A DNA stretch of 64,000 bases from Diaminobutyricibacter sp049994905 (lineage in GTDB: Bacteria > Actinomycetota > Actinomycetes > Actinomycetales > Microbacteriaceae), in assembly GCF_049994905.1 (NCBI RefSeq), contig NZ_CP188258.1, positions 248,001-312,000 of the forward strand, read 5' to 3'. Below, in pieces: positions 40,654 through 48,453 of the stretch; positions within the stretch are counted from its first letter, which is position 1; each line of letters starts with the position of its first letter. The notes under the pieces were generated by a model that saw only the letters and a program-made list of their open reading frames with translations, was not told where the DNA came from and did not search any database. A program made the position numbers and the translations under genes.

Positions 40654-41351
40654 GGCCGGGGCGTCTCGGAACTCACCGCGTGCTTGGCGTCGAGTCGGTA
40701 TCCGCGACCGCGCTCGGTGATGATCGACAGCCCCGCGCCGGCCAGGTCGAGCTTCTTGCGCAGGTACGACACGTACTGGTCGATGACGTTCTGCCCGATG
40801 TTCTCGGTGCCGCCCCACACGGTCTCGAGGATCTCGGCGCGGGACAGCAGCTTGTCCGGGTTGGTCGCGAAGAGGCGCAACAGCGTGAACTCGCGGCGGC
40901 TGAGCGGCATCTCGTGCCCAGCGACGAGCGCGCGGTGCTCGTGCGAGTCGATCGTGAGCCGGCCGACGCTCACGTGGGGGCGCGACCCGGTCGGCTCGCG
41001 TCGCAGGAGCGCCCGGATGCGCGCAGCGAGCTCCGCGAACGCAAACGGCTTGGTCAGGTAGTCGTCGGCCCCCGAGTCGAGGCCGTGCACGCGGTCCTCG
41101 ATGGCGTCGCGGGCGGTGAGCAGCAGGATCGGGACGGGGTTCTCGGCCTCCCGGATGTGCCGGCACAGCTCGAATCCGCTCATCCCCGGCAGCATCACGT
41201 CGATCGCGGCGGCTGCGAATGTCGACTTGCCGATGGCGATGAGGGCATCGATGCCGTTGGTGACCAGAGTGACGTCATATCCTTCGGCGGCCAGTCCGCG
41301 TTCGACCAGCTTGCCCATTTCGGGATCGTCTTCCACAACGAGGAGCTTCAT
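40650..41351 (-). CDS. Two-component response regulator, OmpR family
   Basis: This is the 233-residue partner of the kinase. The receiver domain has the acidic pair in VVEDDPEM, phospho-acceptor Asp51 in AIDVMLPGMSG and Lys101 in YLTKPF. The C-terminal winged helix (about residues 135-225) has LSRREFTLLRLFATNPDKLLSR and NVIDQYVSYLRKKLD. The ATG at 41351 is the conserved start, with GGGAG about 9 bases upstream. It is divergent from the FetB-like permease gene with 48 bp between the starts, so it could control that gene too. Confidence 0.92.
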   Translation of the reverse strand: MKLLVVEDDPEMGKLVERGLAAEGYDVTLVTNGIDALIAIGKSTFAAAAIDVMLPGMSGFELCRHIREAENPVPILLLTARDAIEDRVHGLDSGADDYLTKPFAFAELAARIRALLRREPTGSRPHVSVGRLTIDSHEHRALVAGHEMPLSRREFTLLRLFATNPDKLLSRAEILETVWGGTENIGQNVIDQYVSYLRKKLDLAGAGLSIITERGRGYRLDAKHAVSSETPRP

Positions 41352-41387
41352 GGCTTCATGCTCCCATGTGTTGCTTGTCGCGGTCTG

Positions 41388-41393
41388 TACCCT
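41388..41393 (+). promoter_or_regulatory. -10 box TACCCT (leaderless)
   Basis: The hexamer ends 6 nt before the ATG of the FetB-like permease gene at 41400. Confidence 0.6.
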
Positions 41394-41399
41394 CAAAGC

Positions 41400-42149
41400 A
41401 TGACGTGGCCTTCCGACCTTCTTCCCAGCCTTGTCGGGGTAGGCGTGCTGATCGTCATGGCGACCGTCATCCTCTGGTTCTACCGGGCACCGCATCCGTT
41501 CTCCCCGGCGCTCGCCGTGCTGCGCGGCGCGCTCCAGCTCGCAGTGATCAGCGTGATCCTCACCGGCGTGATCCAGGATCCGCTGTGGGTGGGCGTCGCC
41601 CTTCTGGTGATGTTCTCGGTCGCCGTGCTCACCGTGTCGCGACGGGTGGGGCCGACGCTGGAGCATGTGTGGATGGTGACCGCGTCCATGGCTGCGGGCA
41701 TCATCGTCACGCTGACCATCGTCTTCGCCACCGGGGCCATCGAGCTCTCCACCCGCTATGCCCTCGCGATCGGCGGCATCGTCATCGGAAACTCGATGAC
41801 GATCGCGACGCTCGCCGGCCGGCGCTTCAGCGAGAGCGTGAACGAGCACTGGGATGAGGTCGAAGGCTGGCTCGCGCTCGGCGCGACACCGAGGCAGTCG
41901 ACCCATGAGCTCACCCGGCGGGCCGTCTACTCGGCGCTCATCCCGTCGACCGACCAGACGAAGACGACAGGACTGGTCACGCTTCCCGGTGCGTTCGTCG
42001 GGGCGATCTTCGGAGGGGTCTCACCTCTCGAGGCCGGCCGGTTCCAGATCGTGGTGCTCGCGTCGCTGATCGCAGCGGGCACGATCACGGCCGTGCTGCT
42101 CATCTCATGGCTCGCGCCGGTGCGCGTGCGACCGGTCGCGCTGAAGTAG
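41400..42149 (+). CDS. UPF0014/FetB-like ABC permease
   Basis: This 249-residue membrane protein has about seven helices. The family block is YALAIGGIVIGNSMTIATLAGRRFSESV, followed by EVEGWLALGATPRQS, RRAVYSALIPSTDQTKTTGLVTLPGAFVGAIFGGVSPLEAGRFQIVV (split over residues about 175-220). E. coli FetB works with the ATPase FetA in iron export; no fetA is visible here, so the ATPase would have to come from elsewhere. TACCCT lies 6 nt before the ATG. It is divergent from the response regulator. Confidence 0.85.
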   Translation: MTWPSDLLPSLVGVGVLIVMATVILWFYRAPHPFSPALAVLRGALQLAVISVILTGVIQDPLWVGVALLVMFSVAVLTVSRRVGPTLEHVWMVTASMAAGIIVTLTIVFATGAIELSTRYALAIGGIVIGNSMTIATLAGRRFSESVNEHWDEVEGWLALGATPRQSTHELTRRAVYSALIPSTDQTKTTGLVTLPGAFVGAIFGGVSPLEAGRFQIVVLASLIAAGTITAVLLISWLAPVRVRPVALK

Positions 42150-42223
42150 CAGTGGCGGATGTTCTGAGCAGCCTCGCAGGCCCGAAACACGCTTTCTTGG
42201 CGTCTTCTTAGGAGCCCGCTCGG

Positions 42224-42229
42224 TAGGTT
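42224..42229 (+). promoter_or_regulatory. -10 box TAGGTT for uppP (leaderless)
   Basis: The hexamer ends 6 nt before the uppP GTG at 42236. Confidence 0.6.
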
Positions 42230-42235
42230 CGGCAG

Positions 42236-43168
42236 GTGAGCACACTCTCTTACCCCGAAGCCATCATCATGGGCGCGATCCAGGGCATCACCGAGCTGTT
42301 CCCGATCTCGAGCCTCGGGCATTCGGTGATCATCCCGGCTCTCGTCGGCGGAACCTGGGCGAAGGATCTCAACGTCTCCGCGCCGGAGTCGCCCTACCTG
42401 GCGTTCATCGTCGGCCTCCACGTCGCGACGGCCCTCGCGCTGCTCGTGTTCTTCTGGCGCGACTGGGTGCGCATCATCGGCGGGTTCTTCAGCTCGATCC
42501 GCTACCGCCGGGTACAGACCGGTCCGGAGCGGCTCGCCTGGCTGATCATCCTCGCCACCATTCCGGTCGGGCTCGCCGGCCTGCTTCTCGAACATGTGTT
42601 CCGCACGGTGCTCGGCCAGCCGGAGCCTGCCGCCATCTTCCTCGCCATCAACGGGCTGATCCTGTTCTTCGGCGAATGGCTGCGCCGACGGCAGGTGCGA
42701 CGCGAGGGCATCGTCGTCGCCGCGGCCGAGAGTGCGGAGGCGAACGCCGACTTCGACGCATCGGACACGGTGGCGGATGCCCGCGTGTCACGCATGAAGT
42801 TCGGCCGCGGGGTGGCCATCGGATCGTCGCAGATCCTCGCCCTCGCTGCGGGCATCAGCCGCTCGGGTGTCGCGATGGTCAGCGGAATGGCCGCAGGGCT
42901 CAGCCACCGCGAGGCCGCACGGTTCTCGTTCCTTCTGGCGACCCCGGTGATCCTCGCCGCGGGTGTGCTGAAGATTCCGGACCTGGCCGGCCCGCTCGGC
43001 CACGGCATCACCGGGCAGGTGCTCGCGGGCAGCGCTGCAAGCTTCGTCGCAGCCCTCCTTTCGGTGGGCTTCCTCGACCGCTACTTCCGCACGCGCACCC
43101 TGGTTCCGTTCGCGATCTACTGCCTGATCGCCGGGATCGGCTCGTTCCTGATCCTCACGCTCCGCTAG
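42236..43168 (+). CDS. uppP: Undecaprenyl-diphosphatase
   Basis: UppP/BacA dephosphorylates undecaprenyl diphosphate so the cell-wall lipid carrier can be reused; overproduction gives bacitracin resistance. The 310-residue protein has about eight membrane helices. The active-site motifs are GAIQGITELFPISSLGHSVI near the N-terminus (Glu20 and Ser) and AAGISRSGVAMVSGMAAGL with the catalytic Arg. An inserted cytoplasmic loop of about 30 residues, VVAAAESAEANADFDASDT, interrupts the middle. The GTG at 42236 has its own leaderless promoter. Confidence 0.94.
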   Translation: MSTLSYPEAIIMGAIQGITELFPISSLGHSVIIPALVGGTWAKDLNVSAPESPYLAFIVGLHVATALALLVFFWRDWVRIIGGFFSSIRYRRVQTGPERLAWLIILATIPVGLAGLLLEHVFRTVLGQPEPAAIFLAINGLILFFGEWLRRRQVRREGIVVAAAESAEANADFDASDTVADARVSRMKFGRGVAIGSSQILALAAGISRSGVAMVSGMAAGLSHREAARFSFLLATPVILAAGVLKIPDLAGPLGHGITGQVLAGSAASFVAALLSVGFLDRYFRTRTLVPFAIYCLIAGIGSFLILTLR

Positions 43169-43229
43169 CCGCGCCGCGCGGCGCCGCGCGGCGCCGCGAA
43201 CGCCGCGCCGCGAGCGCCGGGAGGGCGGC
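43169..43229. repeat. GC-only tandem repeat after uppP
   Basis: The palindromic unit gccgcgcggc is repeated with overlaps about three times and runs into gccgcgaacgccgcgccgcg. It can fold into alternative stems and probably ends the uppP transcript together with the adjacent 57-bp palindrome. Confidence 0.5.
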
Positions 43230-43286
43230 CGAGCACACGAAAAAACACCCTTAGAGCGCGATTTGGGGTGCTTTTCCCTGTGCTCG
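43230..43286. repeat. 57-bp palindromic element, copy B
   Basis: This has the same length and plan as the copies at 13947 and 48352: it opens CGAGCACACG, closes CCTGTGCTCG, and has an A-run in the left arm and GGGGTGCTTTTCC in the right. It lies between the convergent 3' ends of uppP and the SRPBCC gene at 43306. By hand count about 42 of 57 positions match copy A. Confidence 0.8.
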
Positions 43287-43305
43287 ACGCCAGGCGCGCG
43301 AGCGC

Positions 43306-43731
43306 TCAGCGCTCGACGACGACGCGCAGTCCCTCTAGGACGGTGGTCCAGTTCCTGGTCGAGTGGGCGGCTTCGGCCTCGTCGGCGTTGCCGTCCTGCA
43401 GTACCGTCACCGTCACGCCCCCGCCCTCCGCGTCGTCGATCCGGTAGGTCACGTTCTGGTAGTTCTCGGGCACATCCGGCTTGCCGCGCAGCGCGCTGAA
43501 GAACGTCGACACGATCCGGTTCGGTTCGTCGACCTCGAGGATCGTCCCCTTGTCTTCGTACGGCTTGCCTTGCCACTCACCGCGGTAGGTGATCCGGCTG
43601 CCGACCTTCCAGTCCGTCTCGACCTGTGTGCCGAACAGGTACTGGCTGATCAGCTCGGGGTCTGTCAGGGCCCGCCAGACGGCCGCGCGATCCGCCGCGA
43701 CGTGCACGCTCGCTTCTGCAGTGACCGACAT
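43306..43731 (-). CDS. SRPBCC (AHSA1-like) domain protein
   Basis: This 141-residue protein has an activator-of-Hsp90/START-like fold: SVTAEASVHVAADRAAVWRALTDPELISQYLFG, split at about residues 2-34, then TDWKVGSRITYRGEWQGKPYEDKG, VDEPNRIVSTFFSAL and a C-terminal helix NWTTVLEGLRVVVE. AAAGGAG stands 5 bases before the ATG at 43731, which is chosen over the one five codons upstream. The ligand is unknown. It precedes no obvious partner gene; such proteins are sometimes encoded next to ArsR regulators, and none is present here. Confidence 0.85.
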   Translation of the reverse strand: MSVTAEASVHVAADRAAVWRALTDPELISQYLFGTQVETDWKVGSRITYRGEWQGKPYEDKGTILEVDEPNRIVSTFFSALRGKPDVPENYQNVTYRIDDAEGGGVTVTVLQDGNADEAEAAHSTRNWTTVLEGLRVVVER

Positions 43732-43794
43732 GGTCGCTCCTTTCATCCATCCCCATGATGCGCCTCGCGCGCCGCGGAGGATTGAAGAAAGACG

Positions 43795-44232
43795 TCAGTC
43801 GTGCGAACGGTGGATGAGCCTCGACAGCACGATCGCGCTGCGCGTGTGGTCGACGTTGGGTGCGAGCCGCACCTTCTCGAGGGCGGCTTCGAGGCTCGGG
43901 ATGTCGCGGGACCGGATGTGGACGATCGCGTCGGCGCTGCCCGTCACCGTTCCCGCATCCACCACTTCAGGCACCGCGGAGAGGATGCGCAGCAGCTCGT
44001 CGGGTGCGACCGTGCCACGGCAGAACAGCTCCACGTAGGCTTCGGTGCTCATCCCGTCGATCGTCGGGTCGACCTGGATGGTGAACCCGCGGATCACCCC
44101 GTCGGCGACGAGCCGGTCGACCCGGCGTTTCACGGCCGAGGCGGAGAGACCCACCACCGAACCGATGTCGCCGTAGCCGGCGCGCGCGTTCTGGCGGAGA
44201 AGGTCGAGGATGCTGCGATCGAGGTTGTCCAC
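43795..44232 (-). CDS. Lrp/AsnC family regulator of the arginine/ornithine locus
   Basis: This 145-residue regulator has an N-terminal helix-turn-helix (DNLDRSILDLLRQNARAGYGDIGSVVGLSASAVKRRVDRL, about residues 2-40) and a C-terminal RAM effector domain (about residues 60-140). The GTG at 44232 is preferred to the TTG at 44238 because TAGGAT ends exactly 6 nt before it. It is divergent from the DDAH-like gene and rocD. The same trio (asnC-type gene, amidinotransferase-like gene, rocD) occurs in mycobacteria, so control of arginine or ornithine breakdown is likely. Confidence 0.88.
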   Translation of the reverse strand: MDNLDRSILDLLRQNARAGYGDIGSVVGLSASAVKRRVDRLVADGVIRGFTIQVDPTIDGMSTEAYVELFCRGTVAPDELLRILSAVPEVVDAGTVTGSADAIVHIRSRDIPSLEAALEKVRLAPNVDHTRSAIVLSRLIHRSHD

Positions 44233-44238
44233 GGCCAA

Positions 44239-44244
44239 ATCCTA
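44239..44244 (-). promoter_or_regulatory. -10 box TAGGAT (leaderless)
   Basis: The hexamer ends 6 nt before the GTG at 44232 of the AsnC-type gene. Confidence 0.6.
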
Positions 44245-44382
44245 TGGTCGATCGTTGCGTGGGGGCCGCTATTCGCGGCGAATTGTTGCGTGGCCGGTTC
44301 GGCGGCTTTGCGTGCCCGCTCCGATCGTGCACGTGGTCGGCCACCCGCGCAATAAACCGCCGCGCAACCCTCTTGAATCAGT

Positions 44383-44408
44383 GATTTCGTGCGTGAATCG
44401 CAGAAATC
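44383..44408. promoter_or_regulatory. Candidate AsnC operator upstream of the DDAH-like gene
   Basis: GATTTC (44383-44388) and GAAATC (44403-44408) form an inverted repeat separated by 14 bases, 30-55 bp upstream of the ATG at 44438. A partly overlapping dyad runs from GATTTC to GTGAATC (to 44399). The direct repeat GTTGCGTGG occurs further up (44254 and 44284). Position and size suit Lrp-type binding. Confidence 0.45.
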
Positions 44409-44437
44409 TGCCTGGTTCATCGTGTGACACTAGACCC

Positions 44438-45313
44438 ATGTCGATCACATCCGAGGACGAGCAGGCCGGCACCGCTGCGGCCGTCACCGCGCTGCCGGTG
44501 CGCGAGCCCGTCATCCGCTCGGTGCTGATGTGCCGCCCCGACTTCTTCACCGTCGTCTACCGCATCAACCCCTGGATGGATCCGCACCTGCCGACCGACA
44601 CCGGCCTCGCCGTACGGCAGTGGGAGGAGCTCTACCGCACCTACCTCGACCTCGGGTTCGACGTGCAGCTCATCGACCCGATCGACGGCCTTCCCGACAT
44701 GGTCTACGCGGCCAACGGCGGCCTCGTGATCGACAACGTCGCCTACGGCGCCAGCTTCACCTACCCCGAGCGGCAGCCGGAAGGCCCCGCGTACATGACC
44801 TGGTTCCGCGACCACGGGTTCGAGGTGGCCGAGCCCGAGAACATCAACGAAGGCGAAGGCGACTTCCTGCTGGTCGGGGGAACGATCCTCGCCGGCACCG
44901 GGTTCCGCAGCGGCACGGCGAGCCATGACGAGCTCGGCCGCATCTACAACCGCGAAGTCCTCACCCTCAACCTCGTGGACCCGAGCTTCTACCACCTGGA
45001 CACCGCTGTTGCGGTGCTCGACGGAACCCCCGGCCAGGAGCACATCGCCTACCTGCCGAGTGCGTTCGACGAAGCGAGTCTGGAGGCCCTGCATGATCGC
45101 TACCCGAACGCGATCATCGTCACCGAAGAAGACGCATCGGTGTTGGGCCTCAACTCGTTCTCGGACGGCTACAACGTCGTGATCGCCTCGCGTGCCGTCG
45201 ACTTCGACCGGCAGCTTCGCGAGCACGGCTACAACCCGATCGGCGTCGACCTGTCAGAGCTCCTGCTCGGCGGCGGCGGCGTCAAGTGCTGCACCCTGGA
45301 ATTGCGGCGTTGA
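44438..45313 (+). CDS. DDAH-like amidinohydrolase/amidinotransferase superfamily protein
   Basis: This 291-residue protein has the pentein fold and is annotated by homology as dimethylarginine dimethylaminohydrolase. Conserved parts are MCRPDFFTVVYRINPWMD, DMVYAANGGLVIDNVAY, the acidic NINEGEGDFLLVGG, FYHLDTAVAVLD (catalytic His) and the C-terminal GGGGVKCCTLELRR, with nucleophile Cys284. It starts at the ATG at 44438. Because rocD follows after 14 bp, the natural substrate may be arginine or a derivative whose product enters ornithine catabolism. The exact reaction cannot be read from sequence. Confidence 0.85.
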   Translation: MSITSEDEQAGTAAAVTALPVREPVIRSVLMCRPDFFTVVYRINPWMDPHLPTDTGLAVRQWEELYRTYLDLGFDVQLIDPIDGLPDMVYAANGGLVIDNVAYGASFTYPERQPEGPAYMTWFRDHGFEVAEPENINEGEGDFLLVGGTILAGTGFRSGTASHDELGRIYNREVLTLNLVDPSFYHLDTAVAVLDGTPGQEHIAYLPSAFDEASLEALHDRYPNAIIVTEEDASVLGLNSFSDGYNVVIASRAVDFDRQLREHGYNPIGVDLSELLLGGGGVKCCTLELRR

Positions 45314-45327
45314 GAGAAAGACCGTCG

Positions 45328-46587
45328 ATGACAACGAACCGGACGCAGCAGCACACCGAGCCGCCGGCGCCGACCGCGCACCAGGCCGAAGCGATCGCAC
45401 GGGAAGAAGCGCACACGGCGCACAACTACCATCCGCTGCCGGTCGTGATCGCCTCCGGTGAGGGCGCCTGGGTGACCGACCTCGACGGCCGCCGGTACCT
45501 CGACTGCCTCGCCGCCTACTCCGCGGTGAACTTCGGGCACTCGAACCCCGAACTGCTGGCTGCGGCCCACGCGCAACTCGACCGCCTCACCCTGACGAGC
45601 CGGGCCTTCCACAACGACCAGCTCGGCCCCTTCGTAGAGGAGCTGGCTGCTCTCGCCGGCAAGGACATGGTGCTCCCCATGAACACCGGCGCCGAAGCCG
45701 TCGAGTCGGGCATCAAGGTCGCCCGCGCGTGGGGATACCGCGTCAAAGGCGTTTCCGGCGGGCGCGCCAACATCATCGTCGCGTCGGGAAATTTCCACGG
45801 CCGAACCACGACCATCGTCAGCTTCTCCGACGATCCGGATGCCCGTAACGACTTCGGTCCGTTCACGCCCGGTTTCCGTACGGTGCCCTACGGCGATGCC
45901 GAAGCGCTCGCCGCAGCGATCGACGACGACACCGTTGCCGTGCTGATCGAGCCCATCCAGGGTGAGGCCGGCATCCTCGTGCCCCCGGCCGACTACCTTC
46001 CTGCGGTGCGAGCGATCTGCACCGAACACAATGTGCTGTTCATCGCCGACGAGATCCAGTCGGGGCTCGGCCGCACCGGAGCGACGTTCGCCTGCGACCT
46101 CGTCGGCGTCGTGCCAGACCTCTACCTGCTCGGCAAAGCGCTGGGCGGCGGCATCGTGCCCGTCTCTGCGGTCGTCGGCGATGCGGACATCCTCGGTGTG
46201 CTCCGCCCGGGCGAGCACGGCTCGACCTTCGGCGGCAACCCGCTGGCGGCGGCCATCGGCCGCACAGTGGTCGGGATGCTCGCCACCGGCGAGCCGCAGG
46301 AACGCGCGCGCCTTCTCGGGATGCGTCTGCACAACGGACTCGAGCGTCTCGTCGGCCGCGGTGTGATCGCCGTGCGCGGCGCCGGACTCTGGGCGGGCAT
46401 CGACATCGACCCCGCACTCGGAACCGGCCGTGACGTGTGCGAGCTCCTCATGGAACGCGGCCTGCTGGCGAAGGATACGCACGGGTCCACCATCCGCCTC
46501 GCCCCTCCGATCGTCGTCGACCCGGCCGACCTGGACTGGGCTGTCGACCAGCTCGAGGCCGTTCTGCTGGAGCTCTCCGCACGCTGA
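45328..46587 (+). CDS. rocD: Ornithine aminotransferase
   Basis: This PLP enzyme transfers the delta-amino group of ornithine to 2-oxoglutarate, giving glutamate-5-semialdehyde (P5C), which PutA can oxidise to glutamate. It has 419 residues. Marks are HNYHPLPVVIASGEGAWVTD, LAAYSAVNFGHSNPEL, the cofactor loop MNTGAEAVESGIKVAR, VASGNFHGRTT, LIADEIQSGLGRTG-like FIADEIQSGLGRTG and the PLP lysine Lys270 in LLGKALGGGIVPVSA. The ATG at 45328 follows the DDAH-like stop by 14 bp, so the two form an operon. Confidence 0.93.
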   Translation: MTTNRTQQHTEPPAPTAHQAEAIAREEAHTAHNYHPLPVVIASGEGAWVTDLDGRRYLDCLAAYSAVNFGHSNPELLAAAHAQLDRLTLTSRAFHNDQLGPFVEELAALAGKDMVLPMNTGAEAVESGIKVARAWGYRVKGVSGGRANIIVASGNFHGRTTTIVSFSDDPDARNDFGPFTPGFRTVPYGDAEALAAAIDDDTVAVLIEPIQGEAGILVPPADYLPAVRAICTEHNVLFIADEIQSGLGRTGATFACDLVGVVPDLYLLGKALGGGIVPVSAVVGDADILGVLRPGEHGSTFGGNPLAAAIGRTVVGMLATGEPQERARLLGMRLHNGLERLVGRGVIAVRGAGLWAGIDIDPALGTGRDVCELLMERGLLAKDTHGSTIRLAPPIVVDPADLDWAVDQLEAVLLELSAR

Positions 46588-46736
46588 ATCCCGCGGTGAA
46601 CTCGCGGCGAAGGCTTCGAGTACTCTCAGTGAATCTCCTGAATCTCCGGCGCCTTCCCAAGCGCTTCCACCTCTAATGGAGGAGGGGATCGACCGATTCC
46701 TTCATCCGGCTCCACCGGCGGGAGGGCGAGAAGACC

Positions 46737-48338
46737 GTGCTCGAGAGTGTCCGCACGCCCGTCGTATCGCCGCCGCGTCCGGCGGCCCCACCTCGCGCCC
46801 GCGCCCGGACCATGCGCACGGCCGGCATCCTGTCGGTCATCGCGTTCGCACTGTCGGCGCTCGGGTCGTGGATCCCGTCGTTCTGGGGCGACGAGGGCGC
46901 GAGCATCATGTCGGCGGAGCGCCCGTTGCCTTCCCTGTTCGTGATGCTCGGCAACGTGGATGCGGTGCACGGCACCTACTATTTGCTGCTTCACTTCTGG
47001 ATACAGGCTTTCGGTGCGTCCCCGCTGTCGGTGCGGCTGCCGAGCGCGCTCGCTGTCGGTGCCGCCGTTTTCGGCGTGGTACTGCTCGCGGAACGCCTCG
47101 CGAGCTACCGGGTCGCCGTCCTGGCCGGCTGCGTCTGCGTACTGCTGCCCCGCGTGACCTACATGGGCGAGGAGGCGCGAAGCTACGCGATGAGTGCCGC
47201 CTGCGCGGTCTGGCTGACCGTGCTGCTGGTGCGTGCGCTCTCCCGGCGCGAGCGCCGATGGACCGTGTGGATACCGTATGGGGTCCTGCTCGCGGTGTCG
47301 GCGTACATCTTCCTCTTCACCCTCCTCATCGTGGCGGCCCACGCGGTGACGATCCTCACGGTCACCCGTTCCGGTCGCGTTCTCCGGGCCTGGGCCGCAG
47401 CGGTGCTCGCCGCCGTCGTGGCCGCCGGACCTCTCATCTACTGGGCATTCGTCGAACGAAAGCAGATCTCGTACCTGCAGACCGCCGATGCGGTGAACGC
47501 CCAGACGGTCGGAGTCGACCAGTGGTTCGGCAACATCGCGATGGCGATCCTGGCCTGGGGACTCATCGCGGTCGGAATCGTCGTCGCTGTGCGCGCCCTG
47601 CTGAGGGCGCGCGACCGCAGGCGCGGTGAGATCGCGGATGCGATGCGCTCGGCACGCGGGCGGGCGACCGCATTCCGCGCCGCGGGCATCCTCACGCCTC
47701 GTGACCCTGGCCTGCCCAGCCTGTTCGTGGTCGCGGCGACCTGGGCGTTCATCCCGATGCTGATCCTGCTCGCCGGAGACCTCGTCAGCGCGATGTACAC
47801 CGTGCGCTACCTGTCGTTCGCGGCCCCCGCCGTCGCCCTTCTCATCGGGCTCGTGCTCGCCCTGCCCGCCCGCCGCTGGATCTCAGTCGTCGGCCTCGTC
47901 GCCGTGCTCGCCGCATCCGTGCCCACCTACGTCTACCAGCGCACGCCGTTCGCCAAGAACGAGAGCGACTGGGCCCAGATCGCCGACACGATCAAAACGC
48001 ATGCGAAGCCGGGCGATGCCGTCGTGTTCGACCAGACGAGCAAACCGTCGCGTCGCCCCAGGCTCGCGCTGCACACCTACCCGGCGGCCTTCGCCGGGCT
48101 CGCCGATCCGACACTCGCAGTGCCGTTCCAGAAGAACACCTGGTGGTGGGACCAGGTGCACACGATCGGTGCGGTCGCCGGCAAGTTCCGCGACATCGAC
48201 CGGGTCTGGGCTGTCGAATACCGGCTTCCCGACCGGCCCGCCGACACGTGGGGGATGTCCCAGCTGCGCGCACTCGGCTACACCGTGACGGCCGAATACC
48301 CGGGCCATCGCTCGGTCGTCTACGAGCTCTCGCGCTGA
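46737..48338 (+). CDS. GT39-like membrane glycosyltransferase
   Basis: This is a polytopic protein of 533 residues with about ten membrane helices. It resembles family 39/83-type glycosyltransferases that use polyprenyl-phosphate sugars outside the membrane. The first extracytoplasmic loop has the acidic WGDEGASIMSAERPLPS segment, the expected catalytic DE pair, and TYMGEEARSYAM is a second conserved motif. A soluble C-terminal domain (about residues 400-533) with ESDWAQIADTI and PGDAVVFDQT follows. The GTG at 46737 has GGGAGG 10 bases upstream. The first 25 residues are Pro/Arg-rich and variable; an ATG at 46812 is an alternative. Confidence 0.8.
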   Translation: MLESVRTPVVSPPRPAAPPRARARTMRTAGILSVIAFALSALGSWIPSFWGDEGASIMSAERPLPSLFVMLGNVDAVHGTYYLLLHFWIQAFGASPLSVRLPSALAVGAAVFGVVLLAERLASYRVAVLAGCVCVLLPRVTYMGEEARSYAMSAACAVWLTVLLVRALSRRERRWTVWIPYGVLLAVSAYIFLFTLLIVAAHAVTILTVTRSGRVLRAWAAAVLAAVVAAGPLIYWAFVERKQISYLQTADAVNAQTVGVDQWFGNIAMAILAWGLIAVGIVVAVRALLRARDRRRGEIADAMRSARGRATAFRAAGILTPRDPGLPSLFVVAATWAFIPMLILLAGDLVSAMYTVRYLSFAAPAVALLIGLVLALPARRWISVVGLVAVLAASVPTYVYQRTPFAKNESDWAQIADTIKTHAKPGDAVVFDQTSKPSRRPRLALHTYPAAFAGLADPTLAVPFQKNTWWWDQVHTIGAVAGKFRDIDRVWAVEYRLPDRPADTWGMSQLRALGYTVTAEYPGHRSVVYELSR

Positions 48339-48351
48339 GAACAACCGGCGC

Positions 48352-48408
48352 CGGGCACAGGAAAAAGCATCCCAATCCGCCGATTCGACGTGCACTTCCC
48401 TGTGCTCG
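48352..48408. repeat. 57-bp palindromic element, copy C
   Basis: It opens CGGGCACAGG, closes CCTGTGCTCG, and has the same length as copies A and B. Its inner stem is weaker (GCACAGGAAAAAGCA against TGCACTTCCCTGTGC, 12 of 15). It lies 14 bp after the GT39-like gene. The closing TGTGCTCGACG is repeated once more directly downstream (to 48425), as if part of a second copy had been added. Confidence 0.75.
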
Positions 48409-48441
48409 ACGTCTCTGTGCTCGACGGGTGTGGGCGCGGGC

Positions 48442-48447
48442 TAGCAT
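48442..48447 (+). promoter_or_regulatory. -10 box TAGCAT (leaderless)
   Basis: The hexamer ends 6 nt before the GTG of the SMP-30-type gene at 48454. Confidence 0.6.
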
Positions 48448-48453
48448 GGGCGG

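Noticed and set aside
40654..41166. Upstream extension of the histidine kinase to 634 codons
   Set aside because: The added part overlaps the response regulator gene in another frame and lacks a kinase-like N-terminus; the GTG overlap at 40653 is typical coupling.
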